Of a stretch of 64,000 nt of DNA, positions 26,271 to 35,339 are shown one piece after another. The DNA lies in NCBI RefSeq assembly GCF_900187405.1, contig NZ_LT896716.1:3348753-3412752 (forward strand). Direction: 5' to 3'. The notes under the pieces are model-generated. The model had not been told where the DNA came from. It did no database searches and was given only the letters and a program-made list of their open reading frames with translations. Each line of letters opens with the position of its first letter. Positions within the stretch are counted from its first letter, which is position 1. Both the position numbers and the translations under genes were made by a program. The stretch comes from Geobacter sp. DSM 9736. GTDB taxonomy: Bacteria; Desulfobacterota; Desulfuromonadia; Geobacterales; Geobacteraceae.

Positions 26271-26963
26271 ATGACCGATTTGTATCAACTTGTGACTGTA
26301 GACGGAGGCAAGGAGGATAGCAATGCCATTCTCGCCATCCTGAAAGAAATACATGGGGAAAGGTTGCAGAACGATCTTCGACTGCTTAATTATTATCATG
26401 AAATTCCAGTAAGTTATCCTGCAACGGTTGAGAGTATTGAAGATGATATGGTGGATGTTCTCGTTCATCAGCATCAGGCTGTGGTCATGTATCACCAGAA
26501 GATGACATTCTTGAAGAGCAGGCATTTTCCTCACGATGTAGTTGCTGGCGTGTTTCGTGCGGATGTTAATAGATGCGTCGCAGTTCTCAGCAGATTCGCC
26601 TACGCGCATGTCCGGGCGGAACGGCGGCAGTTCCTGCGAGTAAGGATAGAAGGGGATACGCAGGTTACTTTCCGTTCAGCAGCCGGAGCGGTGACAGGTG
26701 TTTTGAGTGACATATCCGTCAGGGGAATCAGCATGTCCGCCAGCGCCGCCGATCTGCAACCGCCTGTAAACGGGACCATTTCGCTCGTTCTTGAAGGCAC
26801 TCCGCTCAGTTTTCCAGCAACCTTTTTAAAAAGTATCGAGAGCAGCGAAGGGCCCAGGTACATTTTTGAGATGGATGCAACCAGCAAAGATGAAGAGAAA
26901 ATCTCGCAGTTCATCATTCGCCGGCAGTTGGAGATAATCCGCGGACTCAAGGACTCGCTCTGA
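26271..26963 (+). CDS. PilZ-domain protein with N-terminal extension
   Basis: The 230-aa protein has an N-terminal 110-residue domain of unknown type followed by a PilZ domain. The latter begins at [11 protein letters not shown], with the RxxxR arm near residue 116-126, and continues with [10 protein letters not shown], a DxSxxG motif near 146. Both c-di-GMP-binding motifs are intact. Two-part proteins of this kind (YcgR-like) commonly tune motility or exopolysaccharide; the target here is unknown. It diverges from prfC. Confidence 0.8.
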   Translation: MTDLYQLVTVDGGKEDSNAILAILKEIHGERLQNDLRLLNYYHEIPVSYPATVESIEDDMVDVLVHQHQAVVMYHQKMTFLKSRHFPHDVVAGVFRADVNRCVAVLSRFAYAHVRAERRQFLRVRIEGDTQVTFRSAAGAVTGVLSDISVRGISMSASAADLQPPVNGTISLVLEGTPLSFPATFLKSIESSEGPRYIFEMDATSKDEEKISQFIIRRQLEIIRGLKDSL

Positions 26964-27056
26964 GGTTTCTCCCGGCGACCCTGCAAGTTCTTGCTGCGAA
27001 TCAAGCTGAGTCTTTCCCCCATTGTTTCTCGCCTGCCTCTCCAGTAGAATTATTTC

Positions 27057-27860
27057 ATGTATCGATACGAGTACCACAAGCCTGTCTTCGTCGATAGTCA
27101 TTGCCACTTGGTTGATCCTTCGCTGCTGACCGTGCTGCCCGAGATTCTTTCACGTGCAAAAACGGAGGGCGTTCATGGATTCATCGTTCCCGGAGTTACG
27201 CGACAGGAATGGGGAATGATCGAGTCTGTGATGCAGCCAGAAGGCGGTGTTTACGCTGCCTATGGCGTCCATCCTCTCCATTCAATCAGCTTCGACGAAA
27301 AAGCAGCTGCGGAGCTATTTGAATATGCTAAACGCGGAGCTGTTGCTATCGGGGAAATCGGCCTTGACTACACCTATGTCGGCATACCTCGAGACATTCA
27401 GATGCTAGCATTTCGGGAGCAGCTGAAAATAGCGGTCGTACTAGGGCTTCCGGTGCTGCTTCACTGCCGTCGGGCGTTTGAGGATCTCATCACAATAGTG
27501 AAAGAAGAATCAAATGGTTTAGTAGGTGGAGTCATGCATGCATTTTCGGGGAGCGTGGAGACGGCAGAGCAGTGCCTGAGACTCGGGCTTCATATTTCGA
27601 TCTGCGGCACGGTAACATACCCCAATGCCGTGAAGCCGATACGTGTGGCAAATCACATTCCCCTGGACAGGATGCTCCTGGAGACAGATGCTCCGGACCT
27701 TTCTCCCGAACCGTACCGGGGGATGGTAAATGAACCGTCATATATCAGGAGGGTAGCGGAGAAGATTTCTGAGGTGAAGGGAGTGTCGGTTGATCGTATC
27801 GCTGAAGTTACGACTGCCAATGCAGAACGGCTATTTTGCAAAATTTTTAAGAAAAATTGA
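27057..27860 (+). CDS. TatD-family metal-dependent hydrolase
   Basis: The 267-aa TIM-barrel protein is of the TatD DNase/aminohydrolase family. Metal-ligand motifs are visible: DSHCH at residues 13-17, GEIGLDY near 98, LLHCRRAF near 137, MHAFSG near 160 and ETDAPDLSPEP near 208. The family shows 3'-5' exonuclease and D-aminoacyl-tRNA deacylase activities. Its stop is 12 bases before tcdA. The ribosome site before ATG 27057 is weak. Confidence 0.9.
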   Translation: MYRYEYHKPVFVDSHCHLVDPSLLTVLPEILSRAKTEGVHGFIVPGVTRQEWGMIESVMQPEGGVYAAYGVHPLHSISFDEKAAAELFEYAKRGAVAIGEIGLDYTYVGIPRDIQMLAFREQLKIAVVLGLPVLLHCRRAFEDLITIVKEESNGLVGGVMHAFSGSVETAEQCLRLGLHISICGTVTYPNAVKPIRVANHIPLDRMLLETDAPDLSPEPYRGMVNEPSYIRRVAEKISEVKGVSVDRIAEVTTANAERLFCKIFKKN

Positions 27861-27872
27861 AAGGAAAGGTAC

Positions 27873-28652
27873 GTGGCGCCATTAAACAGATTCTCTCGAA
27901 ACGAGCTACTGGTCGGCCGTGACGGTCTTGACCGGCTGAAAAAATCTTCTGTGGCCGTTATCGGGTTGGGAGGTGTAGGTAGCTATGCAGCCGAGGCTTT
28001 ATGCCGTGCAGGCATAGGCCGCATTGCTATTGTGGATTTTGACGATATCTGTCTTACGAATGTAAACAGGCAGCTCCATGCAATGGACGGAACCGTCGGT
28101 GATGCCAAGGTGTCGGTAATGGCGGCACGAATGCGGCTCATCAACCCAGATGCGGAGATCTTCCCATTTCGGGAATTCTATTCGGGGGAAACCAGTCGAC
28201 AGCTGTTCGCACAAGAGTTTGATTACGTCGTCGATGCTATTGATCATATCACGAGCAAGCTCCACCTCATTGCCACATGCCGTGAAAGGTGCATTCCCAT
28301 TATTTCGAGCATGGGGGCTGCCGCAAAGCTTGATCCGTGTAAAATAGAGGTAGCTGATATATCACTCACCCATAAATGCAGGATGGCACGTGTTGTTCGC
28401 AAGCTGTTAAAAAAAAGAGGAATAGAAAGCGGTGTAAAAGTTGTGTTCTCTACAGAGGAATACCGGGAACAGGAGGCCCAGGAATCAGGGTGCAGAGGCA
28501 ATTGCATTTGTCCCAACAAGGAAAACCAGATTTTTTCATGTGAGAATCGGAGAGTCATTCTGGGCAGCAGTTCTTTTATTCCCGGCATATTCGGACTTAC
28601 AATGGCAGGAGTAGTGGTGAATGATCTTATAAATTTTCGATCTCTCGGTTGA
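27873..28652 (+). CDS. tcdA: tRNA threonylcarbamoyladenosine dehydratase
   Basis: TcdA cyclises the t6A37 modification of ANN-decoding tRNAs with ATP. The 259-aa protein has an E1-like fold with VIGLGGVGSYAAEALCRAGIG near residue 30, the nucleotide-binding glycine loop, and DFDDICLTNVNRQ near 53. VDAIDHITSK lies near 118, and a cysteine-rich segment GCRGNCICP near 210 is typical of the TcdA/YgdL branch. It begins at GTG 27873 after GGAAAGG. Confidence 0.88.
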   Translation: MAPLNRFSRNELLVGRDGLDRLKKSSVAVIGLGGVGSYAAEALCRAGIGRIAIVDFDDICLTNVNRQLHAMDGTVGDAKVSVMAARMRLINPDAEIFPFREFYSGETSRQLFAQEFDYVVDAIDHITSKLHLIATCRERCIPIISSMGAAAKLDPCKIEVADISLTHKCRMARVVRKLLKKRGIESGVKVVFSTEEYREQEAQESGCRGNCICPNKENQIFSCENRRVILGSSSFIPGIFGLTMAGVVVNDLINFRSLG

Positions 28653-28676
28653 CCCTGGACCGTTTGAATCTATACT
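28649..28676 (+). promoter_or_regulatory. Sigma-70-type promoter for the ferritin-like gene
   Basis: TTGACC (28649-28654) and TATACT (28671-28676) are 16 bases apart. The -35 box overlaps the tcdA stop codon, so the downstream pair can be expressed separately from tcdA. Confidence 0.55.
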
Positions 28677-28718
28677 TGTAATTCAACGTTTCATTAAGAT
28701 TGCAAGGAGGAAAGTGCC

Positions 28719-29216
28719 ATGGGTAAGGAATACACGGTACAGGAAGCACTAAAAATGGCAATTCAGGCGGAGAAGGATAGCATGGATTTCTATCGCAGAG
28801 CTGCCTCAGTTACCAAAAATGAACGTGCGAAAAAAGTGTTCGAGATGTTGGCGAATGAGGAGGTGGGACACCTTAAGGCTTTCTTCGACCATTATCGCGG
28901 AACCGAATACGGCAATCTGACTGATTTTATAGAGTCAGAACCCAACAAGAAAAACGCAACGTACCTGGCTCTGGAGAAAGCTATTGATGAGGGCACTCAC
29001 GAGAAAAAGGCTCTTGAGATAGCCCTTAAGGAAGAGAAAGCCTGTGTTGATCAATATACTCTTCTTGTGAAGGATGTAATCGATCCTCTTGTGCGTGCCA
29101 TCTTTGAACGTGTGATTAAGGAAACTCAGAACCACCATGATGTCATCGAGGATGAATATCGACATATTATGGCTATGGTGGACAGATCTGATCAGGATAT
29201 CTACGTGAGGGAATGA
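28719..29216 (+). CDS. Ferritin-like (rubrerythrin-type) diiron protein
   Basis: The 165-aa four-helix protein carries the diiron pattern in two helical pairs: QAEKDSMDFY and NEEVGHLKAF in the first half, KEEKACVDQY and ETQNHHDVIEDEY in the second. The C-terminal rubredoxin domain of classical rubrerythrin is absent. Members usually deal with peroxide or iron in anaerobes. ATG 28719 follows GGAGGAAA. A monoheme cytochrome gene follows three bases after its stop. Confidence 0.85.
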   Translation: MGKEYTVQEALKMAIQAEKDSMDFYRRAASVTKNERAKKVFEMLANEEVGHLKAFFDHYRGTEYGNLTDFIESEPNKKNATYLALEKAIDEGTHEKKALEIALKEEKACVDQYTLLVKDVIDPLVRAIFERVIKETQNHHDVIEDEYRHIMAMVDRSDQDIYVRE

Positions 29217-29219
29217 GCT

Positions 29220-29501
29220 ATGACAGGGTATTTTTTGTTGTCATTGATGTTTCTGCTTTTGGTGCCAGAGGCAAATGCCAGCGGCGGACAAGGTTCATTG
29301 TCCCCGCAGAACCCCGACATTATAGAGCAGAAATGCATAAGGTGCCACAATCGGGGTCCCATTGAGACGGCTGCCCGTGAAGATCAGGACATACGAGAAA
29401 TATTGCAGCGGATGGAAAAAAGAGGAGCGGTGCTGACTGAAAAGGATCATGAGGTAATCGGCCATTTTTGGCGCCGGAATCCTTTCAAGCCAACGAAATG
29501 A
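29220..29501 (+). CDS. Small exported monoheme c-type cytochrome
   Basis: The 93-aa protein has a signal peptide cleaved near ANASG (residue 20) and one heme site, CIRCH, near 39. A methionine in the later MEKRG segment could be the distal ligand. Only three bases separate it from the ferritin-like gene, so the two are cotranscribed; a shared redox role is inferred, not shown. The ending is followed by a strong bidirectional terminator. Confidence 0.82.
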   Translation: MTGYFLLSLMFLLLVPEANASGGQGSLSPQNPDIIEQKCIRCHNRGPIETAAREDQDIREILQRMEKRGAVLTEKDHEVIGHFWRRNPFKPTK

Positions 29502-29514
29502 CATGGTGACGTTA

Positions 29515-29563
29515 TAACCTCAAAAAAGCGGCATGCCTGAAGGCAGCCGCTTTTTTGAGGTTA
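29515..29563. terminator. Long bidirectional terminator
   Basis: An 18-bp perfect stem (29515-29532 with 29546-29563) has A6 on one arm and T6 on the other, around a GC-rich GCGGC/GCCGC core. The loop itself can form TGCC-TGAA-GGCA. It serves both the monoheme cytochrome gene and the converging transglycosylase gene, whose TAA stop lies inside the stem. Confidence 0.9.
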
Positions 29564-30340
29564 GCTATTGTACGATGCAAGGTAGTTCTTGACCTTGACC
29601 AGGTATTGCCTTGTTTCCCGAGGCAGGGACTCGGGGTGACGATCGACATTGCCTGGTCCCCAATTGTATGCGGCCAGGGCATGATCGATATTCCCGCCAT
29701 ACCTGTTGAGCATATCCTTAAGAAACCTGGTCCCCGCCATGACATTCTGTTGAGGGTCAAATGAATCCTTTACACCGAGCCCTCTGGCCGTAGCAGGCAT
29801 CAGCTGCATCAGTCCTTCAGCCCCGGCGTGTGACACTGCGCGGGGGTTAAAATTACTTTCGGCTTTTATGACGGCGCGGATAAGCGCTTCATCTACCCCA
29901 TACCGGTTCGATGCCTTTTGAATTATTTCATTGATCGACAGATCGCCCAGATTGTCTTCATAAGGAGCTGGGGCGGGAGGAGAGGGGGGCAAGCTTATCC
30001 CTTGTTTTGCGGAAGGGGCTGTTGTGGCAACTGTCTCGGCAGTAGCAGGATCATGTTGCAGGAAAACCGAAAGTAAGCCTTTTACACGTGCAGAAACGAT
30101 CTCCGGCGCCTGAACACCTTCTTGTTCCCCCCCGAGGGAGATGGCATTTTTCATCATTTCAAGCCGCAATATTTCAGCTGCGGCGGCGACATTGGGAATA
30201 CGATCCGGAGCTTCCCGCTGCAGGGCTAAACGAGCCAATTGTTCTTCGAAAGCAGAGGAGGTTGATATGTTCTTGGGTGGGCGGGGCGCCTCTCGTGGTG
30301 CATCTGCCGGAACGAGCTTTTCTAGGGTGTGAATGGACAT
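29561..30340 (-). CDS. Lytic transglycosylase (SLT domain)
   Basis: The 259-aa protein ends in a Slt70-type catalytic domain (about residues 140-255). It has AVIKAESNFNPRAVSHAGAEGLMQLMP, including the catalytic glutamate, and AAYNWGPGNV near 240. It cleaves peptidoglycan glycan strands. The N-terminal half is alanine- and proline-rich linker with no evident signal peptide, suggesting export by a special route or a link to flagellar or secretion assembly. ATG 30340 is used; TTG 30352 is possible. The stop lies inside the terminator stem. Confidence 0.85.
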   Translation of the reverse strand: MSIHTLEKLVPADAPREAPRPPKNISTSSAFEEQLARLALQREAPDRIPNVAAAAEILRLEMMKNAISLGGEQEGVQAPEIVSARVKGLLSVFLQHDPATAETVATTAPSAKQGISLPPSPPAPAPYEDNLGDLSINEIIQKASNRYGVDEALIRAVIKAESNFNPRAVSHAGAEGLMQLMPATARGLGVKDSFDPQQNVMAGTRFLKDMLNRYGGNIDHALAAYNWGPGNVDRHPESLPRETRQYLVKVKNYLASYNS

Positions 30341-30386
30341 GCCATCAAGCAATGCAGAAAACTTGCCAATGTTAACCTGAGTGTGC

Positions 30387-31787
30387 TTATGAACTTGACA
30401 TCATTCTGGGACCAAAAATAAGTTTCTTCTTTTTCAGCTTCTCGATCAGGGTAGTCCGTTTGAGGTTTAACAGCATCGCCGCTTCTTTCTTATTACCCCC
30501 CGTCTTTTCCAGGGCTTGAAGAATGAGCTTGTTTTCGAATTCTTCAACTGCGCTGTTGAGACAAAAACCTTTTTCCGGCAGAGCGAGCGTCTCCTGTATT
30601 ACGGAAGTCCGCACTCCCCTGTATTTGTCCGGAAGGTCATGAGGGGTTATTATCCCATTACCTTTCAGAATTACAAGACGTTCAACCAGGTTCTCCAGTT
30701 CCCGAACGTTTCCCGGCCAATCGTAGCAGCACAGAATTTCCAGGGCGCTTCTGTCGAGGCCTTTGACTTTATGTTGCTTGTCCCTATTGAACTTTTCCAT
30801 GAAGCTGTTGATCAGCAGGGGGATGTCCCCTTTTCTGTCCCTCAGTGGGGGGAGCATTATTGGAATCACCGAGAGCCGGTAATAAAGGTCTTCACGGAAC
30901 TCTTTGGAGCTCACCAGTTTTTCGAGATTCTGATTGGTGGCAGCTATTATGCGGACGTCCACTTTTTTTGAATGTGTAGCTCCTACCGGCTCAAGTTCCC
31001 TGTTTTGCAGCACCCGCAACAGTTTTACCTGTAAATTCGGCTTCATGTCGCCGATTTCGTCAAGGAACAGTGTTCCCTTGTCGGCCATTTCAAATCGGCC
31101 TATTCTCGTCGCTACTGCTCCTGTGAAAGAACCTTTTACATGGCCGAACAGTTCGCTTTCTAGAAGATCATCAGGAATCGCAGCGCAGTTGACTGGAACG
31201 AAGTTTTTGGTACGGCGTCCGCTAAGGTCGTGAATTGCCCGCGCTACCAACTCCTTTCCTGTTCCGGATTCACCTTGCAGTAGTACCGTCGAATCAGAAT
31301 CCGCAACTTTCTCGATGAGCTCGAAAAGAGCCAGCATTCTGTCACTTTCACCAATTATGTTGTTGAGAAGTGACCTGTTCTTAATGCAAGGCTTAGTCCT
31401 GAAGCTCTGGTTTTGCAGGGCTTGGTGCTCTAGCCCCCTTTTTACGTGTGTTTCGAGTTCCTCAAGATTGAAGGGCTTCTCAAGATAGAAAAAAGCCCCT
31501 GCTTTGAGAAGATTCGCAGTCATTTCAGAGTTGGCGAAAGCGCTGTAAGCGATAGTCACGATCTCCGGACGCATGGCTTTCAGCTTCTTGATGAACTCTA
31601 GCCCGTTTACACGAGGCATCATGATGTCCGTAATAACAAGATGGACATCGTTAAGTTCGATTTTTTCCAGGGCATCTTGCCCATCGGAGGCTTGAAAGAC
31701 CTGATAACCCCTGTAGCTCAAAAATGCTGCAACAAAATCCCTGGTTTTCTTGTCGTCATCTGCGATCAAGATGCGGGTTGTTTCCAT
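30387..31787 (-). CDS. Sigma-54-dependent response regulator (NtrC family)
   Basis: The 466-aa protein has a receiver domain at residues 4-120, with the acidic pocket ADDDKK and phosphate acceptor in VITDIMMP near 53. An AAA+ sigma-54 activator domain follows (GESGTGKE near 180, the sigma-54-contacting GSFTGA loop near 230). A Fis-type helix-turn-helix ends it (KKEAAMLLNLKRTTL). All features of an active enhancer-binding protein are present. ATG 31787 follows GGGGAA; an upstream extension to 31880 lacks family similarity. The target genes are unknown, but sigma-54 is evidently used in this genome. Confidence 0.92.
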   Translation of the reverse strand: METTRILIADDDKKTRDFVAAFLSYRGYQVFQASDGQDALEKIELNDVHLVITDIMMPRVNGLEFIKKLKAMRPEIVTIAYSAFANSEMTANLLKAGAFFYLEKPFNLEELETHVKRGLEHQALQNQSFRTKPCIKNRSLLNNIIGESDRMLALFELIEKVADSDSTVLLQGESGTGKELVARAIHDLSGRRTKNFVPVNCAAIPDDLLESELFGHVKGSFTGAVATRIGRFEMADKGTLFLDEIGDMKPNLQVKLLRVLQNRELEPVGATHSKKVDVRIIAATNQNLEKLVSSKEFREDLYYRLSVIPIMLPPLRDRKGDIPLLINSFMEKFNRDKQHKVKGLDRSALEILCCYDWPGNVRELENLVERLVILKGNGIITPHDLPDKYRGVRTSVIQETLALPEKGFCLNSAVEEFENKLILQALEKTGGNKKEAAMLLNLKRTTLIEKLKKKKLIFGPRMMSSS

Positions 31788-31839
31788 TCTGTTCCCCAGC
31801 CTGTTTAAAGTTGCGCCGTTGCCGTCCGATGAGGTTATC

Positions 31840-31867
31840 ACTATAGCAGAAAAATTCCTGAAGTCAA
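31840..31867 (-). promoter_or_regulatory. Sigma-70-type promoter of the NtrC-family regulator
   Basis: On the minus strand TTGACT (31867-31862) and TATAGT (31845-31840) are 16 bases apart, both one mismatch from consensus. A start near 31833 would give a leader of about 46 bases. Confidence 0.6.
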
Positions 31868-32044
31868 TAATATGACACAATCTTTTGGTGAAAAGTTTAT
31901 TTATGAGTGTATATTGCGAAAAACTAATGCATTATTTTGCGGAAATGTCAACAATTTTATCCATTTCCTCTACTTGTCGAGAGCAAGATGAAAAAGTCAA
32001 AAAGCCGTGAAACCTGCTGTGTTCCAATTATCAAGAGAAAGAAC

Positions 32045-32071
32045 TAAACCGCAAAAAGTTCATGCCGATTA
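32045..32071 (+). promoter_or_regulatory. Sigma-28 (FliA) promoter of the chemotaxis operon
   Basis: TAAA (32045-32048) is followed by exactly 15 bases and GCCGATTA (32064-32071). The consensus is TAAA-N15-GCCGATAA, so the site differs at one position. Transcription would start near 32078, about 30 bases before cheW. Confidence 0.72.
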
Positions 32072-32107
32072 CATCACCTACTGAGTAGCGGATACGGGAG
32101 GGTATGC

Positions 32108-32599
32108 ATGGAAACTGCACTGGTACTGCAAAATGAAGATGCCTCTGGGGAACTTATACAGCTGGTCAGTTTTAATCTTGATAAAGAGGAGTACGGGGTG
32201 GATGTCCTGAAAGTACGGGAAATCATCCGCCTGCCTAACATAACCAGGGTTCCGAATACACCTCATTATGTTGAAGGGGTGATCAATCTCCGCGGAAAAG
32301 TCATACCAATAATGTCCATGAGAAAAAAGTTTGGACTCGAAAATGTGGATAACGACAAATTCACACGAATAATGGTAATGGACGTCGAGGGTGAGCTGAT
32401 GGGATTTATAGTGGACGCTGTTTCCGAGGTCATCCGGATTTCAGCCACGGAAATTCAGCCTCCACCGCCTGTTGTAACCAGCGGCATTGATCAGGAGTGC
32501 ATGTCGGGAGTGATCAATCAGGCCGAGCGTTTGCTCATCCTTCTCGATCTTGAGAAGATCACATCCGACGAGGAAAGAAAACTGCTGGGAATAAGATAG
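32108..32599 (+). CDS. cheW: Chemotaxis coupling protein CheW
   Basis: CheW links chemoreceptors to CheA in the receptor array. The 163-aa protein is one CheW domain: LVSFNLDKEEYGVDVLKVREII near residues 19-40, then VEGVINLRGKVIPIMSMRKKFG near 58, the conserved core. It starts at ATG 32108 after GGGAGGG; an out-of-frame ATG sits four bases earlier. It is the first gene of the operon. Confidence 0.95.
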   Translation: METALVLQNEDASGELIQLVSFNLDKEEYGVDVLKVREIIRLPNITRVPNTPHYVEGVINLRGKVIPIMSMRKKFGLENVDNDKFTRIMVMDVEGELMGFIVDAVSEVIRISATEIQPPPPVVTSGIDQECMSGVINQAERLLILLDLEKITSDEERKLLGIR

Positions 32600-32624
32600 A
32601 GAATTTCTGTGAGGGAGTTCAGAC

Positions 32625-34442
32625 ATGTCAATAGAAGTTGAAGACCAAGAGTTATTGGAAGGATTTCTAACAGAAACAACTGAGCTGTTGGAAAAGCTTG
32701 ATGACGATCTGGTCGCTCTGGAGAAGTCGCCGACGGATGCCGACCTTCTGAACAGGATATTCCGGTCTATCCATACCGTGAAAGGCGCTTCCAGTTTTCT
32801 GGGTTTCGAGCTCCTCGTTAAGGTTACCCACAAGACGGAGGATGTTCTTAACCGGCTGCGCAAAGGAGAACTGTTCGTAACACCGGCAATAATGGATGTG
32901 ATACTGGAAGCTGTAGATTTGGTTAAACTTCTTGTCAACGACATAAAGGGGGGGGATATACAGGAGCGGGAGGTAGGTACGACTCTTGATAAGCTGCTGC
33001 CGCTTCTCTCCGAAGGCGCAAGCGAAGCAAAAGTTCTCGAACCGGCAGCAGAAGCTGCGCCGGTGTCCGAGGAGCCTAAGAAACGGAAGAAAAAAAATGC
33101 CGCCGCTGAGGCTCCTGAAGTACAGCCACAGGAGGAAGAGAAGCAGGCACCGAGAGCTGAGGCTGCGCCTGGCGCCATGCCTGTCGTGAAGGCTGCTGTT
33201 ACGCCTCCTCCCAAAGGTGGAGAGGAGCTTGCTGACAATAATACTGTCAGGGTGGACGTGAAGAGGCTCGACGACCTCATGAATCAGGTTGGAGAGCTGG
33301 TACTGGAACGCAACCGCATGATACAGCTCAACTCGAACTATCAAAGCAGCTTGAACCTGAACGACTTCGGCGAAGATTTCAGCAAGCTGTCTAAACGCAT
33401 AAATTTTGTTACTTCAGAACTTCAATCGCAGGTATTAAAGCTGCGCATGATACCAGTAGAAAAGGTGTTCAAAAAATTCCCCCGTATTGTCCGGAATCTA
33501 GCGCGTGATTTGGGCAAAGAGGTTGATCTTCATCTGTTCGGGGAGGAAACGGAGCTTGATCGTTCCGTCGTCGATGAAATAGGAGATCCGCTGATCCATC
33601 TGATCAGGAATGCCATGGATCACGGCCTGGAGACTCCTGATGAAAGGGTTGCTGCCGGAAAGCCACGGGCAGGCACCGTCCTGCTGTCGGCCGGGCATGA
33701 AGGGAACCAGATAGTCATAAGCATAAAAGATGACGGCAGGGGTATAGACCCCGAAAAGGTTGGCAGGAAAGCTTTCGAAAAGGGTTTGGTGACGGAGGAG
33801 CAACTTGCTGCGATGACTCCCCGTGAATTGCTTGACCTCATATTTCTTCCCGGATTTTCCACAAAGGAAAAGACAACAGACCTTTCCGGGCGGGGCGTCG
33901 GCATGGACGTCGTAAAGACAAATATCAAAAAGTTGAACGGTATTATCGACATCAAAAGCGAAGTCGGCAGTGGCTCCGAATTCATCCTCAAGCTACCTCT
34001 TACCTTGGCTATTATCCAGTCTCTACTTGTAGAGGTGAACGGTGAGATCTACTCAATTCCTCTTTCAGCGGTCCTGGAAACATTGCGAGTGGATGTTCGT
34101 GAGTTTCACACTATCCGAGGGCAGGAAGTCCTGAAGCTGAGAGATACTGTGCTACCGCTGGTGCGGTTGCATGATGTTTTTGCTGTGCAAGGCGAAGCCA
34201 TTGCCGACGGTTCATGCTATGTAGTCGTCGTTGGGGTTGCGGAAAAAAGAATAGGATTGGTAGTGACGAGGCTGCTAGGACAGCAGGAGGTGGCCATCAA
34301 GTCACTAGGCAGATACCTGTCCAATCTACCTGGAATAGCAGGCTCTACAATACTGGGTGACGGCAATGTGGCGCTGATTGTCGATCCCGTTGGTCTGCTC
34401 GAAGACAGAGATGCCAGCAGCACGGCACGAATTGCTATCTGA
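32625..34442 (+). CDS. cheA: Chemotaxis histidine kinase CheA
   Basis: The 605-aa kinase has the standard order: an Hpt (P1) domain with the phospho-histidine in SIHTVKGASSF near residue 50, then an alanine- and lysine-rich stretch near 128-205. The dimerisation domain and the ATP-binding domain follow (LIRNAMDHG near 330, DDGRGID near 371, GRGVGMDVV near 423), then a C-terminal CheW-like domain. The middle stretch looks like a linker and no clear P2 domain is seen, so the protein is a little shorter than E. coli CheA (654 aa). Confidence 0.95.
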   Translation: MSIEVEDQELLEGFLTETTELLEKLDDDLVALEKSPTDADLLNRIFRSIHTVKGASSFLGFELLVKVTHKTEDVLNRLRKGELFVTPAIMDVILEAVDLVKLLVNDIKGGDIQEREVGTTLDKLLPLLSEGASEAKVLEPAAEAAPVSEEPKKRKKKNAAAEAPEVQPQEEEKQAPRAEAAPGAMPVVKAAVTPPPKGGEELADNNTVRVDVKRLDDLMNQVGELVLERNRMIQLNSNYQSSLNLNDFGEDFSKLSKRINFVTSELQSQVLKLRMIPVEKVFKKFPRIVRNLARDLGKEVDLHLFGEETELDRSVVDEIGDPLIHLIRNAMDHGLETPDERVAAGKPRAGTVLLSAGHEGNQIVISIKDDGRGIDPEKVGRKAFEKGLVTEEQLAAMTPRELLDLIFLPGFSTKEKTTDLSGRGVGMDVVKTNIKKLNGIIDIKSEVGSGSEFILKLPLTLAIIQSLLVEVNGEIYSIPLSAVLETLRVDVREFHTIRGQEVLKLRDTVLPLVRLHDVFAVQGEAIADGSCYVVVVGVAEKRIGLVVTRLLGQQEVAIKSLGRYLSNLPGIAGSTILGDGNVALIVDPVGLLEDRDASSTARIAI

Positions 34443-34454
34443 GGCTAATACACT

Positions 34455-35330
34455 ATGGGAATAGAGTTAGGCAAGACCATGCAGGTTGGTAGTCCATCAA
34501 AGATCTCCGACAAAGATTTCGAGCTCTTCCGGGATTACATATACAACTTGTGCGGCATTTACTTTCATGCAAGCAAAAAATACTTTCTCGAAAGCAGGAT
34601 TGCGCGCCGAATGGAAGAGACGGCAATAGCAACCCACAGCGACTACTACCAATTCGTGAAGAGCGGCCAGCGGGGCGCAACAGAACTGAAAAGGCTACTG
34701 GATGAAATTACAACCAATGAAACATGTTTTTTCAGAAATCCACCTCAGCTCACTGCCCTAGAAAACAAGCTTTTACCTGAGATTGTAGAAACAAAAGGGA
34801 AAATAGGATTTCGCAAGATCCGGATATGGAGCGCGGGTTCCTCTTCAGGCGAAGAGGCCTACACTCTGGCAATGATGCTAATGGAAAAGCGTAATGCTAT
34901 TCTCAAGGACTGGATTATTGAAATTGTAGGTACAGATATTAATGAAACTGTCTTAGGTCAGGCCAGGGAGGGTGTTTACAGCTCATATTCCGTGAGAAAC
35001 ACACCTGAGTACTACAAAAAAAAGTATTTCAAAGAGGAAGGGGATGGACGGTTTGTCCTGTCGCCTGATGTTAAAAAATTCGTGACATTTTCACAGTTGA
35101 ATCTTTATGACGACACAAAGATGATATTTATGAAGAGTTTCGACCTCATCTTTTGTGCAAATGTGCTTATATATTTCGACATTGCCTCAAAATCGAAAGT
35201 GGTACAACATTTCTACAACAATCTTCAGCAATATGGTTATTTTTTCGTCGGCCAGTCTGAATCGTTGCATGGGGTAAATGAACATTTTAAGACAGTCCAT
35301 TTTCCAGGCGGTTTTGCCTATAAAAAGTAA
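34455..35330 (+). CDS. cheR: Chemotaxis protein methyltransferase CheR
   Basis: CheR methylates receptor glutamates with S-adenosylmethionine. The 291-aa protein shows the N-terminal helical domain, TNETCFFRNP near residue 90, the SAM-binding WSAGSSSGEEAYTLAM near 126 and FCANVLIYF near 233. ATG 34455 comes 12 bases after cheA without a strong ribosome site, so coupling to cheA translation is likely. Confidence 0.94.
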   Translation: MGIELGKTMQVGSPSKISDKDFELFRDYIYNLCGIYFHASKKYFLESRIARRMEETAIATHSDYYQFVKSGQRGATELKRLLDEITTNETCFFRNPPQLTALENKLLPEIVETKGKIGFRKIRIWSAGSSSGEEAYTLAMMLMEKRNAILKDWIIEIVGTDINETVLGQAREGVYSSYSVRNTPEYYKKKYFKEEGDGRFVLSPDVKKFVTFSQLNLYDDTKMIFMKSFDLIFCANVLIYFDIASKSKVVQHFYNNLQQYGYFFVGQSESLHGVNEHFKTVHFPGGFAYKK

Positions 35331-35339
35331 GAGGATGTA

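Larger units (their letters stand above)
31788..32107. other. Divergent intergenic region between the regulator and che operon
   Basis: This 320-base AT-rich stretch holds the minus-strand sigma-70 promoter near 31850 and the plus-strand sigma-28 promoter near 32058. I see no gene or other structured element in it. Confidence 0.6.
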
